A stretch of DNA of 64,000 bases from Bacteroidota bacterium (GTDB lineage: Bacteria > Bacteroidota > Rhodothermia > Rhodothermales > UBA10348), in contig JAJCYP010000114.1 in the NCBI GenBank assembly GCA_029262855.1, forward strand, positions 1 through 64,000, read 5' to 3'. The notes below the pieces were generated by a model. It did not search any database. It had not been told where the DNA came from and saw nothing but the letters and a program-made list of their open reading frames with translations. Shown here piece by piece: positions 44,254 through 53,042 of this stretch (positions within the stretch are counted from its first letter, which is position 1; every line of letters begins with the position of its first letter). The position numbers were made by a program, and so were the translations under genes.

Positions 44254-46475
44254 GTCGAGTTTTCAGAGCTGGTTGGTCGCTGATCTTTGTCCTGGCAGCC
44301 TGCGCGCCCCCCGTGCAGATTGTCCCGGTTACAACGGCTCCCGTCAGGCCGGCGGTTCGCACCGAGGCCGAGGTTACGCCCGCGGCGCCCCGGGTCAATC
44401 CCTACGCCGGAATCGAAACGGGTCGATTCGACTCGGGCAAGATGTGGACGTTTGACAACCCCCCGACGGCGTACTTCGGGGAGGAGTACGGGCTGGATGC
44501 TGATTCCGCCTGGTTCGCCCGCGCCCGGGCAGCGGCTCTTCGATTCAGTTCGTATTGCTCAGCCAGTTTTGTCTCCGGTGAGGGCCTGGTCATGACCAAC
44601 CATCACTGCGCGAGGGAAAGCATAACCGAAGTTCAGGAGGACGGCGAGAACTTGCTGAAGGAAGGTTTCCTCGCATCCACCAGAGCCGATGAGCGAAAAG
44701 TAAAGGACCTGTACGTCGACAAGCTGGAGCTCATCCGGGATGTCACAGACGAGATCTATGCGGCCGACCGCAAGGACATGCCCGCCGGCGCCCGGGCCGC
44801 GGACCGGGATCGGCGGGCGACGGACCTTGGGACCAAGCTGACCAGGGAGGTCAAGGCCGCCGACTCGACCCGGTTCGTGGAGGTGGTCCCGCTCTACAAC
44901 GGCGCCCGCTACGCGGCCTACACCTTCAGGCGCTATGGCGACGTCCGGCTGGTCATGGCGCCGGAGCTGCAACTCGGTTTCTTTGGCGGCGACGCGGACA
45001 ACTTCACGTATCCGCGCTACAACCTCGACATGAGCTTCTTCCGAGCCTATGATGCCGCGGGGGCTCCTGTCGTGCCCGAGCATTTCTTCCCGTGGTCCTC
45101 CGCCGGTGCGTCCGTGGACGAGGCCGTATTCGTGGTAGGCAATGGCGGGAGCACGAGTCGTCTCAATACGGTCAGCCAACTCGAATATCTGCGCGACAAC
45201 GAGCTCCCGGTAACGGTCAATCTGCTCCGCACCCGATCCGCGGTGTTCGAGCAGTACATCGCAGAACACCCCGAGGAGGTGGAGGAATTCGACCTCGAGA
45301 ACGCCCACTTTTCCCTGCAAAACACGCTCAAGTCGCTCGAAGGTCAGTTGGCTGGACTGCAGTCTGACTGGCTGATCCCGCGCCGTGGGGCCGCCGAGGA
45401 GATGCTGAAGGCCCGCCTCGCCGAGTCGGACTCGCTGTCAAAAGCGTATCGGGGTCTGTTTCAGGAAATCACGGCCGTCCAGGGATCCAAGAAGGCCTCG
45501 ATCGGAACCGCTGGTGCCTTTGCCTTTTTTCTTCATCCTACGATGGGCTCCCGAATTCTTGCGCGGGCCATGTATGGGTATGTGTACACGCTGGTTCGCC
45601 AGCGGGGTGCGCCGCCGGAGCAGCGAAAAGAGATTCGAGACGAGGCTCTGGAGATCAAGAGCTTCCCGGCTGGCCTGGAAAAGGAGCTGATTACCCTTCG
45701 ACTTCAGGAATTGGAGAAAGCCCTGGGCAAGTCGGACGCGAGCATCAAGCGACTATTGGCGGGCCGAACTTCGGCAGAAGTGGCCTCGGCCATGGTGGAC
45801 AGCACGGTTCTGGGTGACTCGACGGCGTTCCGCAAGCTGCTTGACGACAACTACCTCTCGAGTGGCGATGCCACGGTCGAGCCTATCGAGGTAATTGGGC
45901 CGCTGTACTTCACCCAGAGTCAGCAGTTGTCCAGTTTTGAGGAGCGCGAAGACGGGTTGAATGCTCGTTTGGGTCGCGCCCGTTTTGCGGTCTACGGACA
46001 CGCAGTGGCACCGGACGCCACTTTCTCGCCGCGGATGTCCGATGGTGTTGTCAAGGGATATGAAGTGGGGACTACGCTGATTCCTCCGTTCACAACGTTT
46101 TTCGGCCTTTACGGGCGTTACCAGGCGTTGGGCCACCAAAAAGACTGGGCCCTGCCGGAACGCTGGATCGATCGGCCGGAGACGATGAACCTCGACATAC
46201 CGTTGAATCTGGTATCCACCAATGACATCACAGGCGGCAATTCAGGCTCCCCGCTGGTCAACCGGGACCTTGAGGTAGTCGGACTCATCTTCGATTCGAA
46301 CCTCGAGGCGCTGCCCAACGAATTTGTATACACCGACACCCGGGCGAGGGCCGTTTCGGTGGACAGTCGGGGGATTATCGAGGCGTTGAGAGAGATCTAT
46401 GGGGCGGCGGCGCTTGTCGAGGAAATCACCCGTGGCAAGTCGACAGGAACGGAGCGGAATGCGGTAGACGGCTAG
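44250..46475 (+). CDS. S46 family dipeptidyl-peptidase, predicted lipoprotein
   Basis: The track starts at 44178; ATG 44250 overlaps the previous stop (ATGA) and opens a lipoprotein signal (SLIFVLAACAPP, lipobox LAAC), giving 741 aa, close to the family's usual length. S46 signatures: FVSGEGLVMTNHHCA (His118/119), GGDADNFTYPRYNLDMSFFR (Asp260) and TGGNSGSPLV (Ser665). S46 enzymes (DPP7, DPP11) remove dipeptides from oligopeptides in the periplasm and feed peptide nutrition in Bacteroidota. At the position I recall as setting P1 preference (Gly in DPP7, Arg in DPP11; FD-x-N after the Ser) this protein has Ser (FDSN), so the preference cannot be stated. Lipid anchoring is uncommon as far as I know. 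Its last bases overlap the convergent gene by four. Confidence 0.92.
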   Translation: MSRVFRAGWSLIFVLAACAPPVQIVPVTTAPVRPAVRTEAEVTPAAPRVNPYAGIETGRFDSGKMWTFDNPPTAYFGEEYGLDADSAWFARARAAALRFSSYCSASFVSGEGLVMTNHHCARESITEVQEDGENLLKEGFLASTRADERKVKDLYVDKLELIRDVTDEIYAADRKDMPAGARAADRDRRATDLGTKLTREVKAADSTRFVEVVPLYNGARYAAYTFRRYGDVRLVMAPELQLGFFGGDADNFTYPRYNLDMSFFRAYDAAGAPVVPEHFFPWSSAGASVDEAVFVVGNGGSTSRLNTVSQLEYLRDNELPVTVNLLRTRSAVFEQYIAEHPEEVEEFDLENAHFSLQNTLKSLEGQLAGLQSDWLIPRRGAAEEMLKARLAESDSLSKAYRGLFQEITAVQGSKKASIGTAGAFAFFLHPTMGSRILARAMYGYVYTLVRQRGAPPEQRKEIRDEALEIKSFPAGLEKELITLRLQELEKALGKSDASIKRLLAGRTSAEVASAMVDSTVLGDSTAFRKLLDDNYLSSGDATVEPIEVIGPLYFTQSQQLSSFEEREDGLNARLGRARFAVYGHAVAPDATFSPRMSDGVVKGYEVGTTLIPPFTTFFGLYGRYQALGHQKDWALPERWIDRPETMNLDIPLNLVSTNDITGGNSGSPLVNRDLEVVGLIFDSNLEALPNEFVYTDTRARAVSVDSRGIIEALREIYGAAALVEEITRGKSTGTERNAVDG

Positions 46476-47488
46476 CGGCCCTCGGGCCCGGCGTCGTGTG
46501 CGCTGCCGGGCCCGGCGTCGGGCAAGCTGCCAGGCGCGCCCGTGGCCCCGGTTCCACCGGCCAACACAGCCTCCATGGCGGGGACAACCCCGACCAGATC
46601 CCGGACGTCGCGAAAATGGGGCGCTCCCGGCCCGAGAACGGCCAGTGGCACCTCGTTGCGCGTGTGGGTCTTGACCGACAGGTCCTCCAAATTGCCGTGA
46701 TCCGAAGTGATGACGATGGTCAGTTCGGGAGGCCTCTCCGCCGCCAGATGACTGAAGAGAGCGTCCAGCTGCTGCAGGATCCTCCGAGCCATATCCCGGC
46801 TTCGGGCATGCCCTGCCTTGTCGGTCTGAAAGACCTCCATGAGCGTGAATCCGTGCGGGTCGGCAATAGAAAGGAGGCGGTCGCCCGCCGTTTGAGGCGA
46901 GACCACACTCACCGGCAAACCCAGGTCCGCCAGTCCCAAACCTGTCACGTCTGCCGCGATTCCATTTCCGGCCTCGAGGTCTTCAATCGTCCGGATGTGC
47001 ACAGCGGCATCGAGACACGCTCGAGTCGTGGTTGGCCAGCGGCCCGTTCGATTCACCCACTCAAAGAACCGCGGCGGGTACGCATTGGCAAACGCGACTC
47101 CGAGCTGCCGAAAACGCTGAAAGACGCTCTGATCACGAATGGTTTGACGCGTGGCCGAGTGGGGGTAGGGACCGTAATGTCGGCCGGCCAACTCGGCGCA
47201 GTTGACCCCGGTGAAGAGCGTCGCCTGACCGGTCCCTGACTGCGGGAGACCTTCGAGACCCAGGCAGGCATCGATGCCGGAGAAGTGAATCTGCGGACCC
47301 ACGCGCGCGGCACCGCGAACCCAGTCGGCACCTCCAGAGAGAGCACGAAAGCCCGGCCAACTGGCGGCCATGGGGTTGGTTGCGAAATCCATCGCCCCGA
47401 GGCCGACGCCGTCCAGGAAGACCATGAGAACGCGATTCGTCGCCACCGCTCCGGAATCAGTTGGGAGCTCCTCCGGTACATCAGACAT
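46472..47488 (-). CDS. Metalloenzyme-superfamily protein (alkaline phosphatase/iPGM-like)
   Basis: The 338-aa product shows metal-binding motifs of the alkaline phosphatase/phosphoglycerate-mutase superfamily: VLMVFLDGVGLG (first Asp), a candidate acceptor Thr in QSGTGQATLFTG, TDKAGHA, ITSDHGNLEDL and THTRNEVPLAVLGPG. It lacks the large inserted transferase domain of true cofactor-independent PGM and resembles short metalloenzyme-domain proteins of unknown substrate. It is cytoplasmic, with no signal peptide. A low-complexity Ala/Gly/Pro tail (GATGAPG.. DAGPGSAHDAGPEGR) contains a small internal repeat. Divergent from the patatin gene with 32 bases between starts; convergent overlap of 4 bases (CTAG) with the S46 gene. 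Confidence 0.8.
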   Translation of the reverse strand: MSDVPEELPTDSGAVATNRVLMVFLDGVGLGAMDFATNPMAASWPGFRALSGGADWVRGAARVGPQIHFSGIDACLGLEGLPQSGTGQATLFTGVNCAELAGRHYGPYPHSATRQTIRDQSVFQRFRQLGVAFANAYPPRFFEWVNRTGRWPTTTRACLDAAVHIRTIEDLEAGNGIAADVTGLGLADLGLPVSVVSPQTAGDRLLSIADPHGFTLMEVFQTDKAGHARSRDMARRILQQLDALFSHLAAERPPELTIVITSDHGNLEDLSVKTHTRNEVPLAVLGPGAPHFRDVRDLVGVVPAMEAVLAGGTGATGAPGSLPDAGPGSAHDAGPEGR

Positions 47489-47520
47489 CGGTCGTGAACC
47501 TGGGGAAGGGAAAACGTATC

Positions 47521-48714
47521 ATGGCTGGTATGAAGCGAATCATTGAGTCCATTCGGGACAAGATATTGCCGGGGCTGGCTGAGCGGGGCGAGGTCAGGCA
47601 AAACGGGCTGGTCCTCTCCGGCGGGGGCGCCCGGGCGGCCTACCAGGCAGGGGTTCTGCGGTTCATTGCCGATGAGTTTCCAACTGCTGAATTCCCTGTC
47701 CTGACCGGCGTTTCGGCGGGTTCGATCAATGCGGCCGGCCTGGCGAACGACGAAACCTCTTTCAACGCAGCAACATCGAAACTCGTCCACTGCTGGAGTA
47801 CGATTCGATCGGAGGATGTATTTGAGGCGCCGTCCTCGTTGAGCTACTTGTGGCGAGCCGTCACCGGCGGCCCTGACGAGAACGTCGGAGAGATAGTCCC
47901 CAGACACGGGATCGTCGATACGGCGCCGTTGCGGCAGTATCTCCGCCGGATTCTGGACGCGCCGGATGGAAATCTGGAGGGCATCGCCGAGAACCTGGCG
48001 AGCGAGCGGCTGCGGGCTCTGGCACTCATCACGACCAACTACGCCACCGGGCAGACCATATCCTGGATTCAGGGGCATATGACGAAGGGCTGGGAGCGTC
48101 CCAATCGCGTCGGTGTCCCGGCCCAACTCACGGTGGACCACATCATGGCCTCCACCTCGCTGCCCTTTCTCTTCCCGGCCATTCCACTCGGCCCTGCCTT
48201 TTATGGCGATGGCGGTATTCGTCTGGCCGAGCCTCTCAGCCCGGCCATTCACCTGGGAGCCGACAGAATCATTGCGGTCGGAACTCGCTACGGAAGATCC
48301 CGGCAGGAGGCTGATGTCCCGGCCACGTCCGGTTATCCGCCGGCTGCGCAGATCTTCGGTATTCTCCTGAACGCCATTTTCCTCGATCGAATCGATCAGG
48401 ACGCCGCCACCCTGTTTCGGTACAACAGCCTTCTTGATCTCCTGCCGCGACGCGAGTGGGGAAGCATGCGGAAGATCAAGCTGGTGCTCGTGCGTCCCTC
48501 GCAGGATCTCGGCCGAATCTCGGGAGAGTATCAGGCGGATCTCTCCGGCATTCTGAAGCTATTTGCACGAGGCCTGGGTTCCAGCGATACCAAGAGTCCG
48601 GATTGGCTCTCGATGATTCTCTTCGAGCCCGCCTACACGGAGCGTCTGATCGACATAGGCTACGCTGACGCCAGAGCGCGGCGGGACGACTTCAACCGGT
48701 TTTTCGAAGACTGA
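47521..48714 (+). CDS. Patatin-like phospholipase
   Basis: The track starts at TTG 47461, inside the divergent gene; ATG 47521 has a purine-rich GGGGAAGGG about 10 bases upstream and gives 397 aa. Patatin motifs: GLVLSGGGARAAYQAGVL (oxyanion GGGxR), the nucleophile elbow GVSAGSINAAG and the dyad acid in DGGIRLAEPLSPAIHLGAD. Together these make the Ser-Asp dyad of patatin lipid acyl hydrolases. No signal peptide or membrane helix is visible, so a cytoplasmic or peripheral location is likely. Substrate probably phospholipid or other acyl lipid. The next gene is convergent, three bases away. Confidence 0.88.
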   Translation: MAGMKRIIESIRDKILPGLAERGEVRQNGLVLSGGGARAAYQAGVLRFIADEFPTAEFPVLTGVSAGSINAAGLANDETSFNAATSKLVHCWSTIRSEDVFEAPSSLSYLWRAVTGGPDENVGEIVPRHGIVDTAPLRQYLRRILDAPDGNLEGIAENLASERLRALALITTNYATGQTISWIQGHMTKGWERPNRVGVPAQLTVDHIMASTSLPFLFPAIPLGPAFYGDGGIRLAEPLSPAIHLGADRIIAVGTRYGRSRQEADVPATSGYPPAAQIFGILLNAIFLDRIDQDAATLFRYNSLLDLLPRREWGSMRKIKLVLVRPSQDLGRISGEYQADLSGILKLFARGLGSSDTKSPDWLSMILFEPAYTERLIDIGYADARARRDDFNRFFED

Positions 48715-48717
48715 GAA

Positions 48718-49254
48718 TCAGTCCTCCGCGTCGAACTCGCCGAGGAACGGGAAGACGTCCCGGATAGCCACGTTGGCCAGCGGTGCACCGTCAATGAGCA
48801 CGGATACTTCGTAGAACTCCGCGTGCTCGAGGACGGTGTGACAGATTTCGGTATAGGACGGGAAGCGGACCGGGACTTCCAACCGGCTGTCCTTGTCCGC
48901 GACAATGGCTAGGCCCTGGCTGTTGACATCCACGCCAACCGCATCGATCCAGTCAATGCGTATGCGCCTCCTCCGGTAGTCGTATCCCACCACCTCTCGG
49001 TCGGAGATCTTGAGGCACCAGACCTGACGCCTGAGCCTACTCCATATTCGGAAGAGAGCGGCACCGGCCCAGCCCCAAAGCCCGGCCAGCGCGACAACAA
49101 CTGGATATATAGACACCGTGCCTACGATTGAGGCAAAGAGCGCAGCCCCGGACACCAGTCCAAGGGCTACTGCGCCAGCCGCGTGACGGCGTGCCGCAGA
49201 CCGGGTCACAAGATTGACCCGCTCATCGTCAAAAACCTGGTACCATCGACCCAT
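48718..49254 (-). CDS. Small two-helix membrane protein with PH-like domain, unknown
   Basis: The track ORF runs to 49554 through the tRNA. An in-frame ATG at 49254 lies seven bases after a GGAGG (49262-49266), whereas the ATG at 49260 abuts that site, so 49254 is chosen (178 aa). The protein has two adjacent membrane helices (AAGAVALGLVSGAALFASIV and SIYPVVVALAGLWGWAGAALF, about 25-70). A cytoplasmic domain with beta-strand pattern follows (CLKISDREVVGYDYRRRRIR IDWIDAVGV.. LEVPVRFPSY), like bacterial PH-domain membrane proteins. Function unknown. Confidence 0.7.
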   Translation of the reverse strand: MGRWYQVFDDERVNLVTRSAARRHAAGAVALGLVSGAALFASIVGTVSIYPVVVALAGLWGWAGAALFRIWSRLRRQVWCLKISDREVVGYDYRRRRIRIDWIDAVGVDVNSQGLAIVADKDSRLEVPVRFPSYTEICHTVLEHAEFYEVSVLIDGAPLANVAIRDVFPFLGEFDAED

Positions 49255-49318
49255 TTGCATCCCTCCAACTGATCTACGACCGGGAGGCAGGGAATGATAC
49301 ACGGTCGCGCTGGGCACA

Positions 49319-49355
49319 CAAAAAAAGGCCCTCAGACGGTTGCCTGAAGGCCTTT
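49319..49355 (-). terminator. Intrinsic terminator after tRNA-fMet
   Basis: On the minus strand AAGGCCTTCAG and CTGAGGGCCTT pair with one mismatch-type wobble around an 8-base loop, followed by seven T. It lies directly downstream of the tRNA. Confidence 0.9.
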
Positions 49356-49361
49356 CGGTTG

Positions 49362-49434
49362 TAGCGGGGGCAGGACTCGAACCTGCGACCTTCGGGTTAT
49401 GAGCCCGATGAGCTACCAGCTGCTCCACCCCGCG
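49362..49434 (-). tRNA. Initiator tRNA-Met (anticodon CAT)
   Basis: The minus strand reads CGCGGGGTGGAGCAGCTGGT... The first acceptor pair is C1-T72, unpaired as in bacterial initiators. The anticodon stem TCGGG-CTCATAA-CCCGA has three consecutive G-C pairs next to the CAT anticodon, the other initiator mark. T-arm GCAGG-TTCGAGT-CCTGC. The 3' end reads TACAA, so CCA is not encoded and must be added after transcription. Confidence 0.95.
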
Positions 49435-49581
49435 ATCAAGCAAAGAACATAGGCACGATAGGGGAGCGTTTCCAAGCCAACCAGGGCCGGGCAGCGAACA
49501 TTCACTGATGTTCCATGTGGAGGGAAGAAGTGGAACGCGATTTGGACGGCGCACCCGTGAACACCGGCCAAGCTCTGCCTC

Positions 49582-50466
49582 ATGAAACGACTAGTTCCTC
49601 TCTGCACGCTGCTCCTGTGCGTTTTCGGCTGCTCGAAGTCGCCCGGACCACGACTGATTGCCATTACCATAGACGATGCGCCGGTCACCAAGCCGCTCAG
49701 TTATTCCGACAACTGGGAAAGAACGGTCGTCACGGACTCCTTGACCAGAGCGCTGGTGCGCCACGCGGCTCCCGCCACCGTCTTTGCCATCGGCAGTGAT
49801 CTGGAGAACCCCGACCTGGCCACCCTGGTGCGGAACTGGACGGACGCCGGATTCCTCATGGCAAACCACAGCATGTCCCATCGTTCATTCAATCAACTGA
49901 CGCGAGAGGCCGGCGTGTTGGAGATTGGACAGGCCCAGGCCGTCCTGTCGCGGGTTGCTCCGGTTGACCACAGAAGTCGCTACTTCCGGTTCCCGTTCCT
50001 CGAGGAGGGCGTTAGCCTGAACGATCGGGCGTTCTGGTACGGGGTGTTGGATTCAATGGCGCTCGAAGCGGCTCCGGTCACGATCACAACCGATGATTGG
50101 CGATTCGACAACGAGTATGCAGAAGCCGAGGCCGCCGAGGATTGGGATCGGAGATACCGCATCGGACAGGAGTATGTGGCGCACGTTCGGGAGTCCGTTC
50201 GGCATTGGGATGGCCTTGGGGGTCAACTCTACGGCCGAAACGTCCGGCATATTCTGATGCTGCACGCCAATCGAATCAACCGGGACTACCTCGGTGTCAT
50301 TCTGGAGGGGCTCGCCGAAGACGGGTTCGCTTTCATTTCGCTGCCGGCCGCCCTGGAGGACAAACTGTATGCGGAGAACGTCACCTGGATTGGACCAAGC
50401 GGCGTCTCCGTTCTGGAGAGCATCAAGCAGTCCCGGCTGGTGGCCGGGTCATTCGCTACACGCTGA
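49582..50466 (+). CDS. Polysaccharide deacetylase (NodB-type) lipoprotein
   Basis: The 294-aa product has a lipoprotein signal (VPLCTLLLCVFGCSKS; Cys17). A NodB-type fold follows: ITIDDAP (metal-binding Asp pair, motif 1), NHSMSH (His-x3-His, motif 2), RYFRFPFLEEG (motif 3), ITTDDWRFDN (motif 4) and ILMLHANRIN (motif 5 His). These residues bind a divalent metal and act in removal of acetyl or acyl groups from sugars such as peptidoglycan or exopolysaccharide. Substrate not predictable. It is anchored to the envelope, upstream of DUF1015 by 61 bases in the same direction. Confidence 0.88.
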   Translation: MKRLVPLCTLLLCVFGCSKSPGPRLIAITIDDAPVTKPLSYSDNWERTVVTDSLTRALVRHAAPATVFAIGSDLENPDLATLVRNWTDAGFLMANHSMSHRSFNQLTREAGVLEIGQAQAVLSRVAPVDHRSRYFRFPFLEEGVSLNDRAFWYGVLDSMALEAAPVTITTDDWRFDNEYAEAEAAEDWDRRYRIGQEYVAHVRESVRHWDGLGGQLYGRNVRHILMLHANRINRDYLGVILEGLAEDGFAFISLPAALEDKLYAENVTWIGPSGVSVLESIKQSRLVAGSFATR

Positions 50467-50514
50467 AAAGTCTTTGCCCTAAAGTCACGAGCGGGAGCCC
50501 ACCGGGCAGGTCGC

Positions 50515-50520
50515 AGGAGG
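50515..50520 (+). promoter_or_regulatory. Strong Shine-Dalgarno setting a GTG start
   Basis: AGGAGG seven bases before GTG 50528 favours that start for the DUF1015 gene over the in-frame ATG at 50573, which has no ribosome-binding site although it matches the usual family start. Confidence 0.7.
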
Positions 50521-50527
50521 GGAGGCC

Positions 50528-51778
50528 GTGCGTATTATTCGGACCGCCCAGGCAATCCTACCTTCTGCTTCCATGGCCATCCTGCACCCTTTTCGGGCTG
50601 TGCGACCCCTTTCAGACGCCGCTGAGCGCGTTGCGTCGGTCCCTTATGACGTCATAAACAGCGCCGAGGCCCGCGCTTTGGCCGAGGGCAATTCCCAATC
50701 GTTTCTGCACGTCATCCGGCCTGAGATTGATCTCCCGCAGGGCGTCGATGAGCATGCCGACGAGGTCTACCAGACCGGTGCGGCAAATCTGAAGGCCTTC
50801 GTCGCCTCCGGCTATACCCTGCAGGAAGAAGAGCCCAGTCTGTATCTCTACCGACTCGTGATGAACGGGCGGAGCCAGACCGGGATTTTCGGGTGTGTGG
50901 CGGTAGCGGATTACGACGGAGACGTCATTCTGAAGCATGAGCTCACACGGCCCAGCAAGGAAGATGACCGGACCCGGCATATCCTGGAGCAGCGCGCCCA
51001 CGCCGAGCCCGTCATGCTCACATTTCGGGACTCCCCTGCGGTCGAAGCGCTGATGGCTGAGTGTCAGGGGCAGGCGCCCCTGTACGATTTCGAGGCGGAA
51101 GACGGAGTTCACCATACCGTGTGGCGTTTCGAGCGGCCTTTGGAGGTCGTCGAGGCCTTCGGCCGGGTATCCAGCGTGTATGTGGCGGACGGCCACCACC
51201 GCTGCAAGGCTGCCTCCCGGGCGGCGGCAGAGGTGGGAGCGACCCCGAGCGACGAGGCGGCGTACTTCCCGGCCGTTCTCTTTCCGATGGGGCAGATGCG
51301 CATCCTGGCCTACAACCGGGTCATTCGCCATCTGCCCGTTGCCCCGAGTCAGTTTATGGCGCAGCTGGAGATTCGGTTTGGACTGAAGCCGAACGTGGCT
51401 CCGGTGCCCACGCGGCGGGGCGAAGTGCGCCTCTACATAGAAGGTACCTGGTTCGGGCTTGAACTGCCGGAGTCCGAGGGCTCCTCGGCGGCGGATGCGC
51501 TGGACGTCGGACGCCTCACGGAGCACATTCTGGAGCCGATGTTGGGCATCACTGATCCGCGGCGCGATCCAAACATCGACTTTGTTGGTGGCATCCGGGG
51601 TACCGAAGAACTGGAACGCCTCGTGGATGGGGGTCATGCGCAGCTGGCTATATCCATGCACCCCACAAGTATAGAGGAGTTGGTTGATGTGTCAGACGCA
51701 GGCTTGCTGATGCCTCCCAAGTCCACATGGTTCGAGCCGAAGTTGCGTTCGGGGCTGCTGATCCATCTATTCGACTGA
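50528..51778 (+). CDS. DUF1015 family protein
   Basis: The 416-aa product is a full-length DUF1015 protein: LHPFRAVRP near the N-terminus, VPYDVINSAEARALA, NSQSFLHVIRPEIDLP, ILKHELTRPSKEDDRTRHI, YVADGHHRCKAA and NIDFVGGIRGTEELERLV. The GTG at 50528 is chosen for its strong AGGAGG site and adds 15 residues before the usual MAxxHPFRA start; ATG 50573 is the alternative. Biochemical role unknown to me, but the family commonly sits beside serA and serC, as here (serA 32 bases downstream), which suggests a link to serine metabolism. Cytoplasmic. Confidence 0.9.
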   Translation: MRIIRTAQAILPSASMAILHPFRAVRPLSDAAERVASVPYDVINSAEARALAEGNSQSFLHVIRPEIDLPQGVDEHADEVYQTGAANLKAFVASGYTLQEEEPSLYLYRLVMNGRSQTGIFGCVAVADYDGDVILKHELTRPSKEDDRTRHILEQRAHAEPVMLTFRDSPAVEALMAECQGQAPLYDFEAEDGVHHTVWRFERPLEVVEAFGRVSSVYVADGHHRCKAASRAAAEVGATPSDEAAYFPAVLFPMGQMRILAYNRVIRHLPVAPSQFMAQLEIRFGLKPNVAPVPTRRGEVRLYIEGTWFGLELPESEGSSAADALDVGRLTEHILEPMLGITDPRRDPNIDFVGGIRGTEELERLVDGGHAQLAISMHPTSIEELVDVSDAGLLMPPKSTWFEPKLRSGLLIHLFD

Positions 51779-51810
51779 TTGATTTTAATCCTCTCCAGTG
51801 CCGATCCGTC

Positions 51811-53013
51811 ATGACCATACTGGTAGCCGATAAGCTCTCCCAATCCGGCCTCGACGAGATGTCGGGGGCAGGGGCCGAGGTGGTGTCCATTCCCGAACTC
51901 ACGGGGGAAAGTCTCGTGGCCGCGCTCACCGAGCACAATCCGTCGGTGCTCATTGTCAGGTCCACCAAGGTGCCGGACGAGGCGCTCGCTGCCGCTGCAG
52001 ACCTCCAGCTCGTGGTGCGAGCCGGGGCGGGGTACGACACGATTGACGTTGCCGGCGCGTCCGCCCGGGGCATCTTCGTGGCGAACTGCCCGGGAAAGAA
52101 CGCCGTGGCCGTGGCGGAGCTTGCTGTCGGTCTGATGCTCGCGGTTGATCGTCGTATCCCTGATAACGTCCTCGATGCGCGGGAGGGGCGATGGGCGAAG
52201 GCCACCTACTCGAAGGCCTCCGGAATCAAGGGCCGCCGACTTGCGCTGATCGGGATGGGAAACATCGGGCAGGCCGTAGCGACGAGGGCTTGCGCCCTGG
52301 AGATGGACGTGTGCGCCTGGAGCCGGTCGCTGACCCCGGAGTCGGCAGAGAAGATGGGCGTCTCCTACCGGGATTCGATCCTGGCGGCAATCGACGGCGC
52401 CGATGTGGTTTCCCTCCACTGCGCCGCGACTGCGGACACCGCCGGTCTCGCCGATCGCCCATTCTTCGAGGCCTTGAAGGATGGGGCGACGTTCATCAAC
52501 ACCACCAGAAGCAGTGTCGTGGACGAAGACGCGCTCCTGTGGGCGCTGGACAACAAGGGCATCCGGGCAGGACTGGACGTTTTCTCGGAGGAACCCGCAT
52601 TCAAGTCCGGCCCCTTCGAGAGCCGGGTGGCAACGCACCCTTCGGTCTACGTAACCCACCACATCGGCGCCTCGACAACCCAGGCCCAGGAGGCCATCGC
52701 CGATGAAGCGGTCCGTGTGGTCCTGGCCTTTGCGCGTACCGGTGAGGTGGCCAACTGCGTAAACATGGCGGCCGGGAGTGACGCCACGCACCAGCTTACC
52801 GTTCGTCACCTGGACCGTGTCGGCGTTCTGGCGGCCGTGTTGGACGAAATGCGGAGGGCCGAGTGGAACGTCCAGGAAATGGAAAACCTGCTGTTCCTCG
52901 GGGGCGACTCCGCGTGTGCCTACATCCGTTTCCAGGGAAACCCGGACTCTGAGACGCTCGACCGGATCGGTCGTCATCCAGATATCCTGGCGACTTCGGT
53001 CGTCAAGCTCTGA
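51811..53013 (+). CDS. serA: D-3-phosphoglycerate dehydrogenase
   Basis: The track start (51727) lies inside the previous gene; ATG 51811 begins the conserved MTILVADKLSQSGLD (400 aa). Domains: substrate-binding half, NAD-binding Rossmann core (LALIGMGNIGQAVATRA), catalytic Arg in INTTRSSVVDE, Glu in DVFSEEPA and His in VTHHIGAST, and a C-terminal ACT domain (about 325-400; HLDRVGVLAAVLDEMRRAEW) likely to sense serine. It catalyses 3-phosphoglycerate to 3-phosphohydroxypyruvate, the first step of serine synthesis. It lies between DUF1015 and serC, 29 bases from serC, as an operon. Single ACT, no ASB domain, so the short form. Confidence 0.95.
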   Translation: MTILVADKLSQSGLDEMSGAGAEVVSIPELTGESLVAALTEHNPSVLIVRSTKVPDEALAAAADLQLVVRAGAGYDTIDVAGASARGIFVANCPGKNAVAVAELAVGLMLAVDRRIPDNVLDAREGRWAKATYSKASGIKGRRLALIGMGNIGQAVATRACALEMDVCAWSRSLTPESAEKMGVSYRDSILAAIDGADVVSLHCAATADTAGLADRPFFEALKDGATFINTTRSSVVDEDALLWALDNKGIRAGLDVFSEEPAFKSGPFESRVATHPSVYVTHHIGASTTQAQEAIADEAVRVVLAFARTGEVANCVNMAAGSDATHQLTVRHLDRVGVLAAVLDEMRRAEWNVQEMENLLFLGGDSACAYIRFQGNPDSETLDRIGRHPDILATSVVKL

Positions 53014-53042
53014 TCACACCAACATTTTCAAAGGTCTGCACC

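Noticed and set aside
47053-48252. Minus-strand ORF of 399 codons across the patatin gene and part of the metalloenzyme gene
   Set aside because: It overlaps two motif-bearing genes and has no protein-like composition.
49255-49554. Upstream extension of the small membrane protein to 49554
   Set aside because: It would be read through the initiator tRNA and its terminator; the GGAGG at 49262-49266 fixes the start at 49254.
51634-52977. Minus-strand ORF of 447 codons opposite serA
   Set aside because: The plus strand carries an unmistakable phosphoglycerate dehydrogenase; the antisense translation is rich in Arg, Gly and His with no fold-like pattern.
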